64,000 nt of DNA from Halomonas sp. I5-271120 (lineage in GTDB: Bacteria > Pseudomonadota > Gammaproteobacteria > Pseudomonadales > Halomonadaceae). The stretch spans positions 744,001-808,000 of the forward strand of contig NZ_CP130701.1 in assembly GCF_030553075.1 (NCBI RefSeq). Reading direction: 5' to 3'. The translations under genes and the position numbers were made by a program. The notes under the pieces were generated by a model. It did no database searches and had not been told where the DNA came from. It saw only the letters and a list, made by a program, of their open reading frames with translations. This document shows, piece after piece, positions 44,466 through 53,937 of the stretch; the first letter of the stretch is position 1, and each line of letters opens with the position of its first letter.

Positions 44466-45485
44466 ATGCTCAAGCTTAAACACGTCATAGTCCTCACCGG
44501 CTCGGCCCTCCTGGTCGGGCTTGGCACCGCCCAGGCCGCCGAATACGACTGGAAGTTCCAAGCGTCGGAGACCTCAGGCGAGCCCAGCTTCAAGATCAAG
44601 CAAGCCTGGGCCGACAAGGTCGAAACCATGACCGATGGTCAGGTGCACATCGAAATCATGCCGATCAACTCCATCGTAGGCCCCACCGAGACCCTGCAGG
44701 CCGTGTCCTCGGGCATCCTTCAGGGCCACATGACCGATCCCAGCTACTTTTCCGGCCAGGATCCGGCCTTCGGCATGATGGGCAACCTGGTAGGGGCATG
44801 GAGCAACCCTTACGACTTCCTTGAATACATGAAGCAAGGCGGTGGCGAAGCGCTCTACAACGAACTGGCCGAACCCTATGGCACGCACTTGATCAGTGCG
44901 GCGACCTTCCCGCTGGAGTCAATTCCCTCCTCGGTGCCTATCGAGTCCATCGATGACTTTCAGGGCCTCAAGATCCGCGCTCCGCAGGGCATGGTCTACA
45001 ACATCTTCGAGCGTATCGGCGCTGCACCGGTTAACTTGCCGGGTTCTGAGGTCTACACGGCCCTCGAGAAGGGCGTGATCGATGCCGCCGACTCTACGGT
45101 GCTCTCCAACAACGATGCCCAGGGCATCCACGCCTTCGCGCCCTACCCGCTGTACCCGGGCTTCCACTCCATGCCGATGATCGCCGTATCGATCAACAAG
45201 GATATCTGGGACGGGCTGCCCGAGAACCTGCAGGTCACCCTGGAAACGGCCTTCGACGACATGGCCTATGACCTGATTGCCCAGCTCAAGGAACAGGATC
45301 TGCAGACGCTGCAAGAGCTCAACGACAACCCGGACGTGCATCCGATCGACCTGTCTCAGGAAGAGCGCAAGAAGTTCCGCCAGGCCGCCGAGCAGGAATG
45401 GCAGGTGTGGGCAGGCAAGAACGCGATGACCCAGAAATACTATGACTCTGTCACCGCCTTCCTACGCGCTCGCAACCAGCTGTAA
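44466..45485 (+). CDS. TRAP transporter substrate-binding protein (DctP family), sugar-acid locus
   Basis: 339 residues, periplasmic. Signal peptide ~1-22 (VIVLTGSALLVGLGTAQAA). DctP core: IDDFQGLKIRAPQGMVYNIF with the carboxylate Arg, and APVNLPGSEVYTALEKGVID. The ATG at 44466 follows GGAGAG; an ATG at 44454 is possible. First gene of a TRAP operon between two pentonate-catabolic blocks, so an aldonic acid ligand (arabonate, xylonate) is the simplest inference. Two hairpins follow before the small-permease gene. Confidence 0.93.
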   Translation: MLKLKHVIVLTGSALLVGLGTAQAAEYDWKFQASETSGEPSFKIKQAWADKVETMTDGQVHIEIMPINSIVGPTETLQAVSSGILQGHMTDPSYFSGQDPAFGMMGNLVGAWSNPYDFLEYMKQGGGEALYNELAEPYGTHLISAATFPLESIPSSVPIESIDDFQGLKIRAPQGMVYNIFERIGAAPVNLPGSEVYTALEKGVIDAADSTVLSNNDAQGIHAFAPYPLYPGFHSMPMIAVSINKDIWDGLPENLQVTLETAFDDMAYDLIAQLKEQDLQTLQELNDNPDVHPIDLSQEERKKFRQAAEQEWQVWAGKNAMTQKYYDSVTAFLRARNQL

Positions 45486-45506
45486 ACCGACCGTTCACAT
45501 CTTCAG

Positions 45507-45528
45507 GGGGCCGATCTCGATCGGCCCC
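45507..45528 (+). terminator. Intercistronic hairpin 1 between TRAP binding-protein and small permease genes
   Basis: GGGGCCGA (45507-45514) pairs with TCGGCCCC (45521-45528), 21 bases after the dctP stop, followed by GTTTCT. Possible partial terminator or 3' stabiliser for the binding-protein mRNA. Confidence 0.7.
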
Positions 45529-45549
45529 GTTTCTCCACTTCCTGAGCAT

Positions 45550-45571
45550 CGTGACGCCAAGCGGCGTCACG
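45550..45571 (+). other. Intercistronic hairpin 2 touching the dctQ ribosome site
   Basis: CGTGACGCC (45550-45558) and GGCGTCACG (45563-45571) form a perfect 9-bp stem with a 4-base loop. GGAGG of the dctQ gene starts 2 bases later, so folding may affect initiation of the permease gene. Confidence 0.72.
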
Positions 45572-45581
45572 TGGAGGAACC

Positions 45582-46196
45582 ATGTCTTCCAAGTTTTCCC
45601 AACCCGGCGACGATGACGTCGCCGCCGCCAAGGCGGATGAGACGGCAGCGGACGACAAGTCGCGCAACGCCTTCGATCGAGGCGTCGTCTGGTGTGCCCG
45701 CGGCGCCGCCTGGCTGGTATTCATCGCCATGGTGATCAGTGTCTTCGAAGTCCTGATGCGCTACGGCTTCAACTCGCCGACCTCCTGGGTCCATGAGAGC
45801 GTAGTCATGCTGGTCGCCGTCAGCTTCGCCATCGGCGGCCCCGCGGCCATGGCCGGCAACCACCACATCCGCGTGCGGGTGCTCTACGACAATGCCGGGC
45901 CGCGGCTCAAGCTATGGCTCGACCGCTTCAATGATCTGGTCACCCTGGGCTTCTGTCTGGGCATGAGCTACGCCGCCTTCGTGATGTTCTGGGACGCCTC
46001 TCACAACCCGCTCGGCGAATGGTCGCTGGAGCGCTCGGGCACCTCCTGGAACCCTCCGTTCCCGGCCCTGGTCAAGGGCATCATCATGGCCTCGCTGGTG
46101 CTGATGAGCGTGCAGGCGCTCATTCATAGCGTTCAGTCATTGCGCGCCAGACAGGCTCCGCCGACACCTCCCACCTCCACCGAGGGCAGCGTGTAA
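45582..46196 (+). CDS. TRAP transporter small permease (DctQ family), sugar-acid locus
   Basis: 204 residues with four membrane helices and a long charged N-terminal extension (SQPGDDDVAAAKADETAADD). DctQ features include VFEVLMRYGFNSPTSWVHES and GNHHIRVRVLYDNAGP. The stop overlaps the large-permease ATG by 1 base (TAATG), implying coupled translation. Works with the upstream binding protein and the following DctM. Confidence 0.92.
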   Translation: MSSKFSQPGDDDVAAAKADETAADDKSRNAFDRGVVWCARGAAWLVFIAMVISVFEVLMRYGFNSPTSWVHESVVMLVAVSFAIGGPAAMAGNHHIRVRVLYDNAGPRLKLWLDRFNDLVTLGFCLGMSYAAFVMFWDASHNPLGEWSLERSGTSWNPPFPALVKGIIMASLVLMSVQALIHSVQSLRARQAPPTPPTSTEGSV

Positions 46197-47500
46197 TGGA
46201 TATCGCCGACGGAACACTGTTGCTGGTAGGGGCCATCTTCGCCCTGCTGGTGACCGGACTGCCGCTTGCCTTCATCACCGGCCTGGTGGCGCTGGTTTTC
46301 ACCTTCGGCTGGTTCGGACCTGAGGCCCTGCCACTGGTCACCAGCCGCGTCTTCGGCTTCGTCACCGAGTATTCGCTGGTAGCGGTGCCAATGTTCGTGT
46401 TGATGGCCTCGCTACTGGACCGATCAGGGATAGCCAAGGATCTCTTCAACGCCATGCGCGTGTTCGCCGGGCGCCTGCCTGGCGGCGTGGCCATCCAGAC
46501 CATCGTGGTGGCCTTCTTCCTGGCCGCACTGTCAGGGATCATCGGCGGCGAGATCGTGCTGCTGGGCATTCTGGCGCTACCGCAGATGCTGCGCCTGGGG
46601 TATGACAAGCATCTATCGATCGGTGTGGTCTGTGCCGGTGGCTCGCTGGGCACCATGATGCCGCCGTCGATCGTACTGATCATCTATGGCCTGATCGCCA
46701 GCCAGTCGATTGCCGATCTGTTCACTGCGGCCATCACCCCGGCCTTGCTGCTGATGGGCTCCTACATCGCTTATGTGCTGATCCGCTGTCTGAAGAATCC
46801 CCGGCTCGGCCCACCGATGACCGATGCCGATCGCGAGGAAAGTTTCGCCACCAAGGGTCAGGCGCTCAAGGCCATCATCGTCCCCGGCCTGATCGCCTTC
46901 ATGGTGCTGGGCTCGATCTACGGCGGCGTGGCCTCGGTCACCGAAGCCGCAGCGATGGGTGTCTTCGGTGTGCTGTTGGCCGTGGTCGCCCGCGGCGAAT
47001 TCTCCTTGAAGACCCTGCACGGCAGCCTCGGCCAGACCATGACCACCTGCGGCATGATCATCTGGATCGGGATTGGCGCCGCGGCGCTGGTCGGGGTCTA
47101 CAACCTGATGGGCGGCAACCGATTCATCTCGCAAGTGATTCTCGGCCTCGACGTCGAACCGGTGGTGATCATCCTCGTCATGATGGCAATCCTGTTGGTA
47201 CTCGGCATGTTCCTCGACTGGATTGGCGTGGCGATGCTGACCCTGCCGATCTTCGTGCCGATCGTTGAGCAGCTGGGCTACAGCCCGGTCTGGTTCGGCA
47301 TCCTGTTCGCGGTCAACATGCAGGTCTCCTTTCTGTCACCGCCGTTCGGCCCGGCCGCCTTCTACCTCAAGGGCGTCGCTCCCCCCAGCATCAGCCTGAA
47401 AGATATCTTCGTGGCACTGCTGCCGTTCATTGCCATCCAGCTGTGCGTGCTGTTCGCCCTGCTGTTCTATCCCAACCTGGCCATGTGGCTGGTGGGCTGA
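46196..47500 (+). CDS. TRAP transporter large permease (DctM family), sugar-acid locus
   Basis: 434 residues, about 12 helices. Hallmarks: VAVPMFVLMASLLDRSGIA, GIIGGEIVLLGILALPQM, VCAGGSLGTMMPPSIVLI and LSPPFGPAAFYLKGVAPP. Last gene of the TRAP operon; about 210 bases then separate it from the AraD1-like gene, holding a further operator pair, so the catabolic genes downstream have their own promoter. Confidence 0.95.
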   Translation: MDIADGTLLLVGAIFALLVTGLPLAFITGLVALVFTFGWFGPEALPLVTSRVFGFVTEYSLVAVPMFVLMASLLDRSGIAKDLFNAMRVFAGRLPGGVAIQTIVVAFFLAALSGIIGGEIVLLGILALPQMLRLGYDKHLSIGVVCAGGSLGTMMPPSIVLIIYGLIASQSIADLFTAAITPALLLMGSYIAYVLIRCLKNPRLGPPMTDADREESFATKGQALKAIIVPGLIAFMVLGSIYGGVASVTEAAAMGVFGVLLAVVARGEFSLKTLHGSLGQTMTTCGMIIWIGIGAAALVGVYNLMGGNRFISQVILGLDVEPVVIILVMMAILLVLGMFLDWIGVAMLTLPIFVPIVEQLGYSPVWFGILFAVNMQVSFLSPPFGPAAFYLKGVAPPSISLKDIFVALLPFIAIQLCVLFALLFYPNLAMWLVG

Positions 47501-47585
47501 TCCAACGGTTAGCTCACCTGGCGGCAAGGGAATGTCGCCGGTGCCTTGTAAAAGCCGACGCCACCTTGGCTCCGCTAAGCAAGGC

Positions 47586-47623
47586 TATAGAATCAACATA
47601 TAACCATTAATGTTGTACATACA
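47586..47623. promoter_or_regulatory. Paired, weaker GntR-type operators A before the AraD1-like gene
   Basis: TATAGAATCAACATATA (centre 47594) and TTAATGTTGTACATACA (centre 47615) each keep one good half-site of CATATGTTCAACATATG; the spacing is 21 bases as at the other promoters. They lie about 90 bases before the AraD1-like start. Confidence 0.65.
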
Positions 47624-47711
47624 CCGAGATGCGGCGCTATGATGAGGTCACTTCGATGCTCGACCGGCGCCTGACTCTCCTTTTCTCATCTGGATGTCGA
47701 GGAATCACGCA

Positions 47712-48710
47712 ATGCGAATCATCCAATGTTTGCACCAGAACCGGCCCTTAGCGGCGCTGGTAGAAAACGAGCAAACGGTCCGCCTGACCGACGCCGATAC
47801 CTACACCCTGGCACGGCGCGCCATCGCTGATGGCCGCGGTCTCGCTGAGGTGATCGAGGCGTCACTGACCGAGACGTGCCTCGACTATCAGCAGTTGATC
47901 GAGGAGGCGCGCCTGCTGCCGCCGCTGACCCACGCCGACCCCGCGCATTGCCTGGTCACCGGCACCGGCCTGACCCATCTGGGCAGCGCCGATACCCGTT
48001 CGGCGATGCACGCCCAGTCCTCGAGTCAGCCCCAGGCCGACGAATCCGAGCTGACCGACTCGATGCGCATGTTCAAGCTCGGCGTGGAGGGCGGCAAGCC
48101 CGCCGCCGGCGAAACCGGCGCCCAGCCCGAATGGTTCTACAAGGGCGACGGCGACTGCGTCGTGGCTCCCGAGGCGCCGATGCCGGTACCGGCCTTCGCC
48201 GAGGACGCCGGCGAGGAGCCGGAGCTCGCTGGGCTCTACGTGATCGGCGACGACGGCCAGCCCTGGCGCATCGGCTACGCCATCGGCAATGAGTTCTCCG
48301 ACCACGTCACCGAACGCTTCAACTACCTGTGGCTGGCCCACTCCAAGCTGCGCCACTGCAGCTTCGGCCCGGAGCTCTTGATCGGCGAGCTACCCGAGCA
48401 CCTCGAGGGCGTCAGCCGCATCGTGCGTGACGGCGAGACCTTGTGGGAGAAGCCGTTCCTCACTGGCGAAGCCAATATGGCGCACAGCTTGGCCAATCTC
48501 GAGCATCACCACTTCAAGTACCAAGGCTTCCGGCGCCCCGGTGACGTCCACGTGCACTTCTTCGGCACCGCGACGCTGAGCTTCGCCGATGGCATCAAGA
48601 CCCGCGACGGCGATCGCTTCGAGATCGCCCTGCCGGCCTTCGGCCGCACGCTGCGCAATCCGCTGGCGTTCGTTACCGAAGACACCGAATTTTCGATCCA
48701 TTCCCTGTAA
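47712..48710 (+). CDS. AraD1/FAH-family 2-keto-3-deoxy-pentonate dehydratase-like protein
   Basis: 332 residues, fumarylacetoacetate-hydrolase fold. The C-terminal half carries [20 protein letters not shown] and [20 protein letters not shown], which correspond to the GNDVNLRDFEGR and SKAKDNNASCAIGPF segments I recall in Caulobacter XylX (2-keto-3-deoxy-D-xylonate dehydratase). [15 protein letters not shown] is the AraD1 signature. It would dehydrate 2-keto-3-deoxy-pentonate to 2-ketoglutarate semialdehyde. ATG 47712 is 8 bases after AGGA. The semialdehyde dehydrogenase follows after 14 bases. Confidence 0.85.
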   Translation: MRIIQCLHQNRPLAALVENEQTVRLTDADTYTLARRAIADGRGLAEVIEASLTETCLDYQQLIEEARLLPPLTHADPAHCLVTGTGLTHLGSADTRSAMHAQSSSQPQADESELTDSMRMFKLGVEGGKPAAGETGAQPEWFYKGDGDCVVAPEAPMPVPAFAEDAGEEPELAGLYVIGDDGQPWRIGYAIGNEFSDHVTERFNYLWLAHSKLRHCSFGPELLIGELPEHLEGVSRIVRDGETLWEKPFLTGEANMAHSLANLEHHHFKYQGFRRPGDVHVHFFGTATLSFADGIKTRDGDRFEIALPAFGRTLRNPLAFVTEDTEFSIHSL

Positions 48711-48724
48711 CCCCAGGAGGCTCT

Positions 48725-50302
48725 ATGACTCTGGAAGGAACGCAACTGATCGGCCAGCGTGCCGTGACCGCCAATGGCCAGGCCATTCACGCCATCAATC
48801 CCGCCACCGGCGAGACCCTGTCGCCGGGCTATCCCGCCGGCAGCAAGGCCGAGGTCGAGCAAGCCTGTGAGCTGGCCTGGGAAGCCTTCGAGACCTACCG
48901 CGAGACCGGCCTGGAGGCGCGGGCGCGCTTCCTCGAGACCATCGCTGACGAGATCGAGGCCATCGGCGATGAGCTGATCGAGCGTGGCGTGGCCGAATCC
49001 GGCCTGCCACAGGCCCGCCTGCAGGGCGAACGCGGCCGCACCTGTGGCCAGCTGCGTCTGTTCGCCTCGGTAGTCCGCGCCGGCGAGTGGCTGGACGTGC
49101 GCATCGACCCGGCATTGCCCGAACGCGAACCGATGCCGCGGGTCGACCTGCGCCAGCGCCATATTGCCCTGGGCCCGGTCGCCGTCTTCGGCGCCTCCAA
49201 CTTCCCGCTGGCCTTCTCGGTGGCCGGCGGCGATACCGCCTCGGCACTGGCGGCGGGCTGCCCGGTGGTGGTCAAGGCTCACTCGGCCCACCCCGGCACC
49301 TCTGAGCTGGTCGGTCGTGCCATACAGCGGGCGGTGACCAAGTGCGAGCTGCCCGAAGGGGTCTTCTCGCTGATCTACGGCTCCGGCAATGACATCGGTC
49401 AGGCGCTGGTTCGCGATGCCCGCATCAAGGCGGTCGGCTTCACGGGCTCACGCAATGGCGGTACGGCGCTGGCCAAGGCCGCCCAGGAGCGCCCGGAGCC
49501 GATCCCGGTCTACGCCGAGATGAGCTCGATCAACCCGGTCTTCCTGCTGCCGGAGGCCCTCAAGGCACGCGGCAAGGAACTGGGTGAGGCCTTTATCGGT
49601 TCGCTCAACATGGGGGCCGGCCAGTTCTGCACCAACCCCGGCCTGGTGATCGCCGTGAAGGGTGAGTCACTGGATGCCTTCGTGGCATCCGCCGGCGAAG
49701 CGGTGAAGGGCGCTGCCGCTCAGACCATGCTGACCCCGGGTATCCATGAGGCCTACACCCAGGGCGTGGATGGCCTGGTGGCCAGCAGCCATGCCCGCGA
49801 AGTGGCGCGTGGCCCGGCCGGCGACGGCCCCAACGCCTGTCAGGTCGGGCTGTTCGTGGCCAAGGCGGCCGACTTCCTGAAGGACGAAGCCCTGCAGGCC
49901 GAGGTCTTCGGGGCCACCTCACTGGTGGTGGAATGTGCCGACCAGGCCGAGGTGAAGCGCGTAGCCGAACATCTGGAAGGCCAGCTCACCGCCACCCTGC
50001 AGATGGATGACGGCGATTTGGACGCGGCCCGCGCGCTGCTGCCGGTGCTCGAGCGTCGTGCCGGCCGGGTGATGGCCAACGGCTGGCCGACCGGCGTCGA
50101 GGTCTGCCATGCGATGGTCCACGGTGGGCCTTATCCGGCCACCTCGGACTCGCGCACCACCTCGGTGGGCAGTGCGGCGATCCATCGCTTCCTGCGCCCG
50201 GTCTGCTACCAGAACCTGCCCCAGGGGCTGCTGCCCGAAGCGCTACGTGACGGCAACCCGGCGGGCGTCAGCCGCCTGGTCGACGGCAAGCGCGAGGCCT
50301 GA
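48725..50302 (+). CDS. 2-Ketoglutarate semialdehyde dehydrogenase (NADP+), 2,5-dioxovalerate dehydrogenase
   Basis: 525 residues, the long bacterial KGSALDH type (type II/III). Aldehyde dehydrogenase motifs: [34 protein letters not shown] (cofactor Lys), [25 protein letters not shown] with the general base Glu in YAEMSSINP, and the catalytic Cys in [11 protein letters not shown]. Final step: 2-ketoglutarate semialdehyde to 2-ketoglutarate, entering the TCA cycle. AGGAGG lies 8 bases before the ATG. Ends the operon with a terminator. Confidence 0.92.
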   Translation: MTLEGTQLIGQRAVTANGQAIHAINPATGETLSPGYPAGSKAEVEQACELAWEAFETYRETGLEARARFLETIADEIEAIGDELIERGVAESGLPQARLQGERGRTCGQLRLFASVVRAGEWLDVRIDPALPEREPMPRVDLRQRHIALGPVAVFGASNFPLAFSVAGGDTASALAAGCPVVVKAHSAHPGTSELVGRAIQRAVTKCELPEGVFSLIYGSGNDIGQALVRDARIKAVGFTGSRNGGTALAKAAQERPEPIPVYAEMSSINPVFLLPEALKARGKELGEAFIGSLNMGAGQFCTNPGLVIAVKGESLDAFVASAGEAVKGAAAQTMLTPGIHEAYTQGVDGLVASSHAREVARGPAGDGPNACQVGLFVAKAADFLKDEALQAEVFGATSLVVECADQAEVKRVAEHLEGQLTATLQMDDGDLDAARALLPVLERRAGRVMANGWPTGVEVCHAMVHGGPYPATSDSRTTSVGSAAIHRFLRPVCYQNLPQGLLPEALRDGNPAGVSRLVDGKREA

Positions 50303-50353
50303 GGGCCTCGCCTGGCTGAGAAGCTGGTCACCAGAAGATTCAGGTGAAAGCAA

Positions 50354-50379
50354 AACGGGACGGCATCCGCCGTCCCGTT
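50354..50379. terminator. Bidirectional terminator hairpin between KGSALDH and LysR genes
   Basis: AACGGGACGG (50354-50363) pairs with CCGTCCCGTT (50370-50379) around CATCCG. It is preceded by CAAAA and followed by GTCATTT; the convergent LysR stop is at 50381, so it may serve both directions. Confidence 0.85.
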
Positions 50380-50380
50380 G

Positions 50381-51361
50381 TCATTTGCGGGCGTTCACAT
50401 CGTCAGGCACAGCAGGGGCTTCGGCCAGGCTACCGACCAGATCGCGCAGATGGTCGATGAGCTCCTGTGCGGCTGGCGACAACGGCTCACCGCGTCGACT
50501 GATGATGCCGTAGTAGTCGAGAGGTTTACCAATCACCCGGTCGAGTATCACGTACTGGCCGCTTTCAAGCGGGCGTCGCAGTACCGAACGTGGCAATACC
50601 GCTAGCATGTCGGACGTCTGTAGCAGTTGCAGGGTCGCCTGGATCGAGGTGGTCTCGACGACATCGTTTGGCGAGACCACCCCCTCCTCGGCCAGCGCCG
50701 CCTCGAACACGCCGCGCATCGGACTAGTCAAAGGATGCAGGATCCATGGCCAGCGGCTGAGTGTGGCCAGATCAGGCGCCTCAGCACCTAGCACCAATGG
50801 ATGATCGTGTCGCACCACCACCCGCAGAGGCTCATCGAGCAGTGGCTCGAAATCGAATAGGTTGTGCTGACTGACATGCGTCAGCCGGCCGATCACCAGA
50901 TCAAGCCGCTTATACTCGAGTTCCGCCAACAGCCGGTCACTGGTCTGCTCTTGCAAACTAATCGACAACCGCGGCCGCTGGCGTTTGAGCCGGGCAATCG
51001 CCGCCGGCAGAATCTCGGGGGCCGCCGCTGAGATCGCGCCGATCAACAGCTGTCCATAGCCCCCCTCGCGCAGGTCGTTGATGTCACTGACAAGACGATC
51101 AGCATCGTTGACCAGTCGCCAGGCATGGCGAATCACCTGCTCACCCAGTTCGGTAGGCTGCATGGCCCGCGGCAGCCGCTCGAAGATGGCGAAACCGAAG
51201 TATGCCTCGAGGTCGCGCAGCATCTTGCTCGCCGCCGGCTGGCTCAAGTGCATCGCCCGCGCCGCCGCATGCATATTGCGACTCTGAGCAAGCGTTGTCA
51301 GCAATATCAAATGCTTGAAGCGCAGCCAGCCACAGAGACTGACGGATGACAGTCTTTCCAT
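50381..51361 (-). CDS. LysR family transcriptional regulator
   Basis: 326 residues. Helix-turn-helix in AQSRNMHAAARAMHLSQPAA followed by SKMLRDLEAYFGFAIFERL (about residues 24-65), then a substrate-binding domain (GQLLIGAISAAAPEILPAAI; VVRHDHPLVLG). It belongs to the GbpR/CbbR-like group with the N-terminal LRFKHLILL. It diverges from an iron-ADH gene and probably regulates it and itself through the 206-base gap, where an inverted repeat is visible. The co-inducer is unknown. Confidence 0.92.
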   Translation of the reverse strand: MERLSSVSLCGWLRFKHLILLTTLAQSRNMHAAARAMHLSQPAASKMLRDLEAYFGFAIFERLPRAMQPTELGEQVIRHAWRLVNDADRLVSDINDLREGGYGQLLIGAISAAAPEILPAAIARLKRQRPRLSISLQEQTSDRLLAELEYKRLDLVIGRLTHVSQHNLFDFEPLLDEPLRVVVRHDHPLVLGAEAPDLATLSRWPWILHPLTSPMRGVFEAALAEEGVVSPNDVVETTSIQATLQLLQTSDMLAVLPRSVLRRPLESGQYVILDRVIGKPLDYYGIISRRGEPLSPAAQELIDHLRDLVGSLAEAPAVPDDVNARK

Positions 51362-51426
51362 GGTAATGATGACTCCTATTAGTGCCCGCCCCCTAGAGTG
51401 ACCGCAGCACCGTGATAACTAGATTG

Positions 51427-51462
51427 AATCACAATGCCACAAACTACGATTGGATTGTGATT
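51427..51462. promoter_or_regulatory. Inverted repeat between the LysR and iron-ADH genes
   Basis: AATCACAAT (51427-51435) and ATTGTGATT (51454-51462) are exact inverted 9-mers, 18 bases apart. Location 66 bases from the LysR start and 106 from the ADH start suits a LysR recognition/activation site pair; ownership is inferred. Confidence 0.62.
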
Positions 51463-51567
51463 AGAAGCAGGTCATAAGCTGGAGAAACTCCTAGTCCCAG
51501 CCCGGCCAGCAGATCCCGCCGGTCCTGACAGACAAAACAAAGTGCCCAGCCGGGCGGAGACACTTTA

Positions 51568-52704
51568 ATGACCTCGTTGATCAACTATCTGACCCGCGTC
51601 CAATTCGGATGCGGAGCAATCAAGCATCTGGCCGCCGAACTGGAAACTCTCGGCATTAGCACTCCGCTTATCGTCACCGATCGTGGGCTCAGCGAGAGCG
51701 GCTTGATCGACACGATTCTAGAAGGCAGCGCGCTAAAAAGTCCGCCGCCGATCTTCGACGCCACCCCGGCCAATCCCACCGAAGTCGCTGTGGAAGATGC
51801 CCTGGCGGTATGCCAGAGGCATGGCTGCGACGGTATCGTCGCCATCGGCGGCGGCTCGAGCCTCGACCTAGCCAAGGGGCTCGCGCTGCTGGCGACCCAT
51901 GCTCCACCGCTGCGTCAGTATGCAGTCATCGAGAATGGTGCAGAGCGAATCACGTCTGACGTGTTGGCAATAGTGGCGGTGCCGACCACGGCAGGGACTG
52001 GAAGTGAGGTAGGCCGCGGCGCCCTGATCACCCTGCGCGACCAACGCAAATTAGGCTTCCTCTCTCCTCATCTGATTCCAGCACTGGCCATCTGTGACCC
52101 GGAACTCACCCGCTCGCTGCCGCCCTATCTCACCGCAGCCACCGGCATGGATGCCATTGCCCACTGCGTCGAGACCTATCTGAGTCCTCGCCATAATCCA
52201 CCGGCCGAGGCGATCGCCCTCGACGGTCTGGGCCGCGCCGCGCTTCACCTGCGCACTGCGGTGGCCAACGGTAACGACATGGAGGCTCGAAGCGAGATGA
52301 TGATGGCGGCACTGGAAGGCGCCATGGCCTTTCAGAAGGGGCTGGGAGCTGTGCACTCACTCTCCCATGCGCTAGGCGGCCTGCAGGAGTTAAAGCTTCA
52401 CCACGGCACGCTCAACGCTCTGCTGCTGCCGACGGTAATACGCTTCAACGCGCCAGCCTGTGAAGTCAAATATCGACGCCTGCGGGAGGTATTGGGGCTG
52501 TCTGCCGACGCCGATCTCGCCGCGTTCTTCGAGACCCTTACCAAGGACCTGGGCCTACCGACCACCCTGCAAGAGCTAGGTGTGACGCCGGAACTCTTCG
52601 AACAGACGGCTCAGTGGGCGCTCGAGGACCATTCAACGGCGACCAACCCTCGGACAGCCAGCCGCGAGGATTTCCGGCACATGCTCGAAGCAGCCAGCGC
52701 ATGA
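51568..52704 (+). CDS. Iron-containing alcohol dehydrogenase family protein
   Basis: 378 residues, group III ADH fold. NAD-binding GCDGIVAIGGGSSLDLAKGL (GGGSxxD), AVPTTAGTGSEVG, metal ligands in TGMDAIAHCVETYLS (His), GAVHSLSHALGG (HxxxH) and a later LHHGTLNALLLP (His). This family reduces aldehydes or semialdehydes (lactaldehyde, succinate semialdehyde, maleylacetate). It lies between a pentonate and an acid-catabolism cluster, so a sugar-derived aldehyde is likely; L-lactaldehyde from deoxysugar breakdown is one possibility. Confidence 0.9.
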   Translation: MTSLINYLTRVQFGCGAIKHLAAELETLGISTPLIVTDRGLSESGLIDTILEGSALKSPPPIFDATPANPTEVAVEDALAVCQRHGCDGIVAIGGGSSLDLAKGLALLATHAPPLRQYAVIENGAERITSDVLAIVAVPTTAGTGSEVGRGALITLRDQRKLGFLSPHLIPALAICDPELTRSLPPYLTAATGMDAIAHCVETYLSPRHNPPAEAIALDGLGRAALHLRTAVANGNDMEARSEMMMAALEGAMAFQKGLGAVHSLSHALGGLQELKLHHGTLNALLLPTVIRFNAPACEVKYRRLREVLGLSADADLAAFFETLTKDLGLPTTLQELGVTPELFEQTAQWALEDHSTATNPRTASREDFRHMLEAASA

Positions 52705-52850
52705 CACTCTTCCCCTGACCTGCCACCCACCATCGCAAGGCAGACCCTGACCGTCGACCGCATCGGCGCGTCAGGTTCTGCTGTGCCTAGAAAAAACAAA
52801 AACCCTTTTTAAACATGAATTTAAAAATCATTTTATCGACCAAAGTCGAC

Positions 52851-52877
52851 TAATATGGTTATTGCGCACAATGTTCA
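52851..52877. promoter_or_regulatory. Operator B and possible -10 before the TTT operon
   Basis: ATTGCGCACAAT (52861-52872) is a palindrome of the form ATTGYRYRCAAT, with partly symmetrical flanks to 52856-52877. TAATAT at 52851-52856 could be a -10 element, placing the operator over the transcription start, a repressor position. The same palindrome lies at 60591-60602. Confidence 0.68.
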
Positions 52878-52933
52878 TTAACACTAACTTGAGTACGCAG
52901 ACCCGCTAATCATCACGCAAGGACGAGACGCAC

Positions 52934-53914
52934 ATGAACAAGACAAACAAGCGACACCTGCTGACCGGCACCGCAGCCATGCTGGTACTGGCAATGTCCG
53001 GCCCTGTACTAGCCGATTACCCAGAGAAGCCGATCACCATCATCGTGCCTTGGGCCGCAGGCGGTGGCACCGATGCCACTGCACGTACCATTGCCAAGGC
53101 GCTCGAGGAGCAACTGGGCAAGACCGTCAACGTCGTCAACCGCACCGGCGGCAGCGGTGTCGTCGGCCATACCGCCATTGCCATGGCCAAGCCGGATGGT
53201 TACACGCTGGGCCTGATCACCGGCGAGATCAATATGATGCATTGGCAGGGCCTGACCCAACTGACCTATGAGGACTACACTCCGATCGCCCAGATCAACT
53301 ACGACTACGCAGGCGTACAGGTCGCTAGCGATGCACCCTATGACACCGTCGATGAGCTAGTGACAATGATCGCCGAGCAGCCCAAGGGTACCTACAAAGC
53401 CTCCGGCACCGGCCAGGGCGGTGTCTGGCATCTCGCCTTCGCCGGCTTCTTGATGGATCAAGGCATGGCGCCCGATCAGGTGACCTGGATTCCCAGCCAA
53501 GGGGCCGCACCGGCAATGACCGAGCTCGCCGCCGGCGGGATCGACATCGTGCCGAGCTCGGTTCCCGAGGCACGCTCGATGGTTGAGGCGGGCAAGGCCC
53601 AGAGCCTAGCCATCATGGCCCCGCATCGCATCGACAGCTTCCCCGATGTCCCGACTCTGGGCGAAACGCTCGATACCGACTATCAGATCGGTGAATGGCG
53701 CGGCATCGCCGGCCCAGAGGGCATGGATCCCGAGGTCGTCGCTATTCTCGAGGAAGCCCTCGACGCCGCCTACCACAGCGATACCTACCAGAACTTCATG
53801 GCCAAGCAGGGCTTCGGCACCGAATGGCGCAACGCCAATGACTTCGGTGACTTCATGGCCGACATGGATGCCAAGTTCGGCCAAATCGTCGACCAGGTTG
53901 GCCTGGCCAAGTAA
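52934..53914 (+). CDS. Tripartite tricarboxylate transporter substrate-binding protein (TctC/Bug family)
   Basis: 326 residues, periplasmic. Signal peptide 1-27 (TAAMLVLAMSGPVLA). Bug-family core YPEKPITIIVPWAAGGGTD (Asp binds the carboxylate ligand through waters) and NRTGGSGVVGHTAIAMAKPDGYTLG. Followed by TctB- and TctA-like genes, forming one TTT importer. Ligand is a small carboxylate; the dehydrogenases and dehydratase nearby suggest a hydroxy-acid. Confidence 0.94.
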   Translation: MNKTNKRHLLTGTAAMLVLAMSGPVLADYPEKPITIIVPWAAGGGTDATARTIAKALEEQLGKTVNVVNRTGGSGVVGHTAIAMAKPDGYTLGLITGEINMMHWQGLTQLTYEDYTPIAQINYDYAGVQVASDAPYDTVDELVTMIAEQPKGTYKASGTGQGGVWHLAFAGFLMDQGMAPDQVTWIPSQGAAPAMTELAAGGIDIVPSSVPEARSMVEAGKAQSLAIMAPHRIDSFPDVPTLGETLDTDYQIGEWRGIAGPEGMDPEVVAILEEALDAAYHSDTYQNFMAKQGFGTEWRNANDFGDFMADMDAKFGQIVDQVGLAK

Positions 53915-53937
53915 CCCACTCGAGCCAAGGTGCCGTG

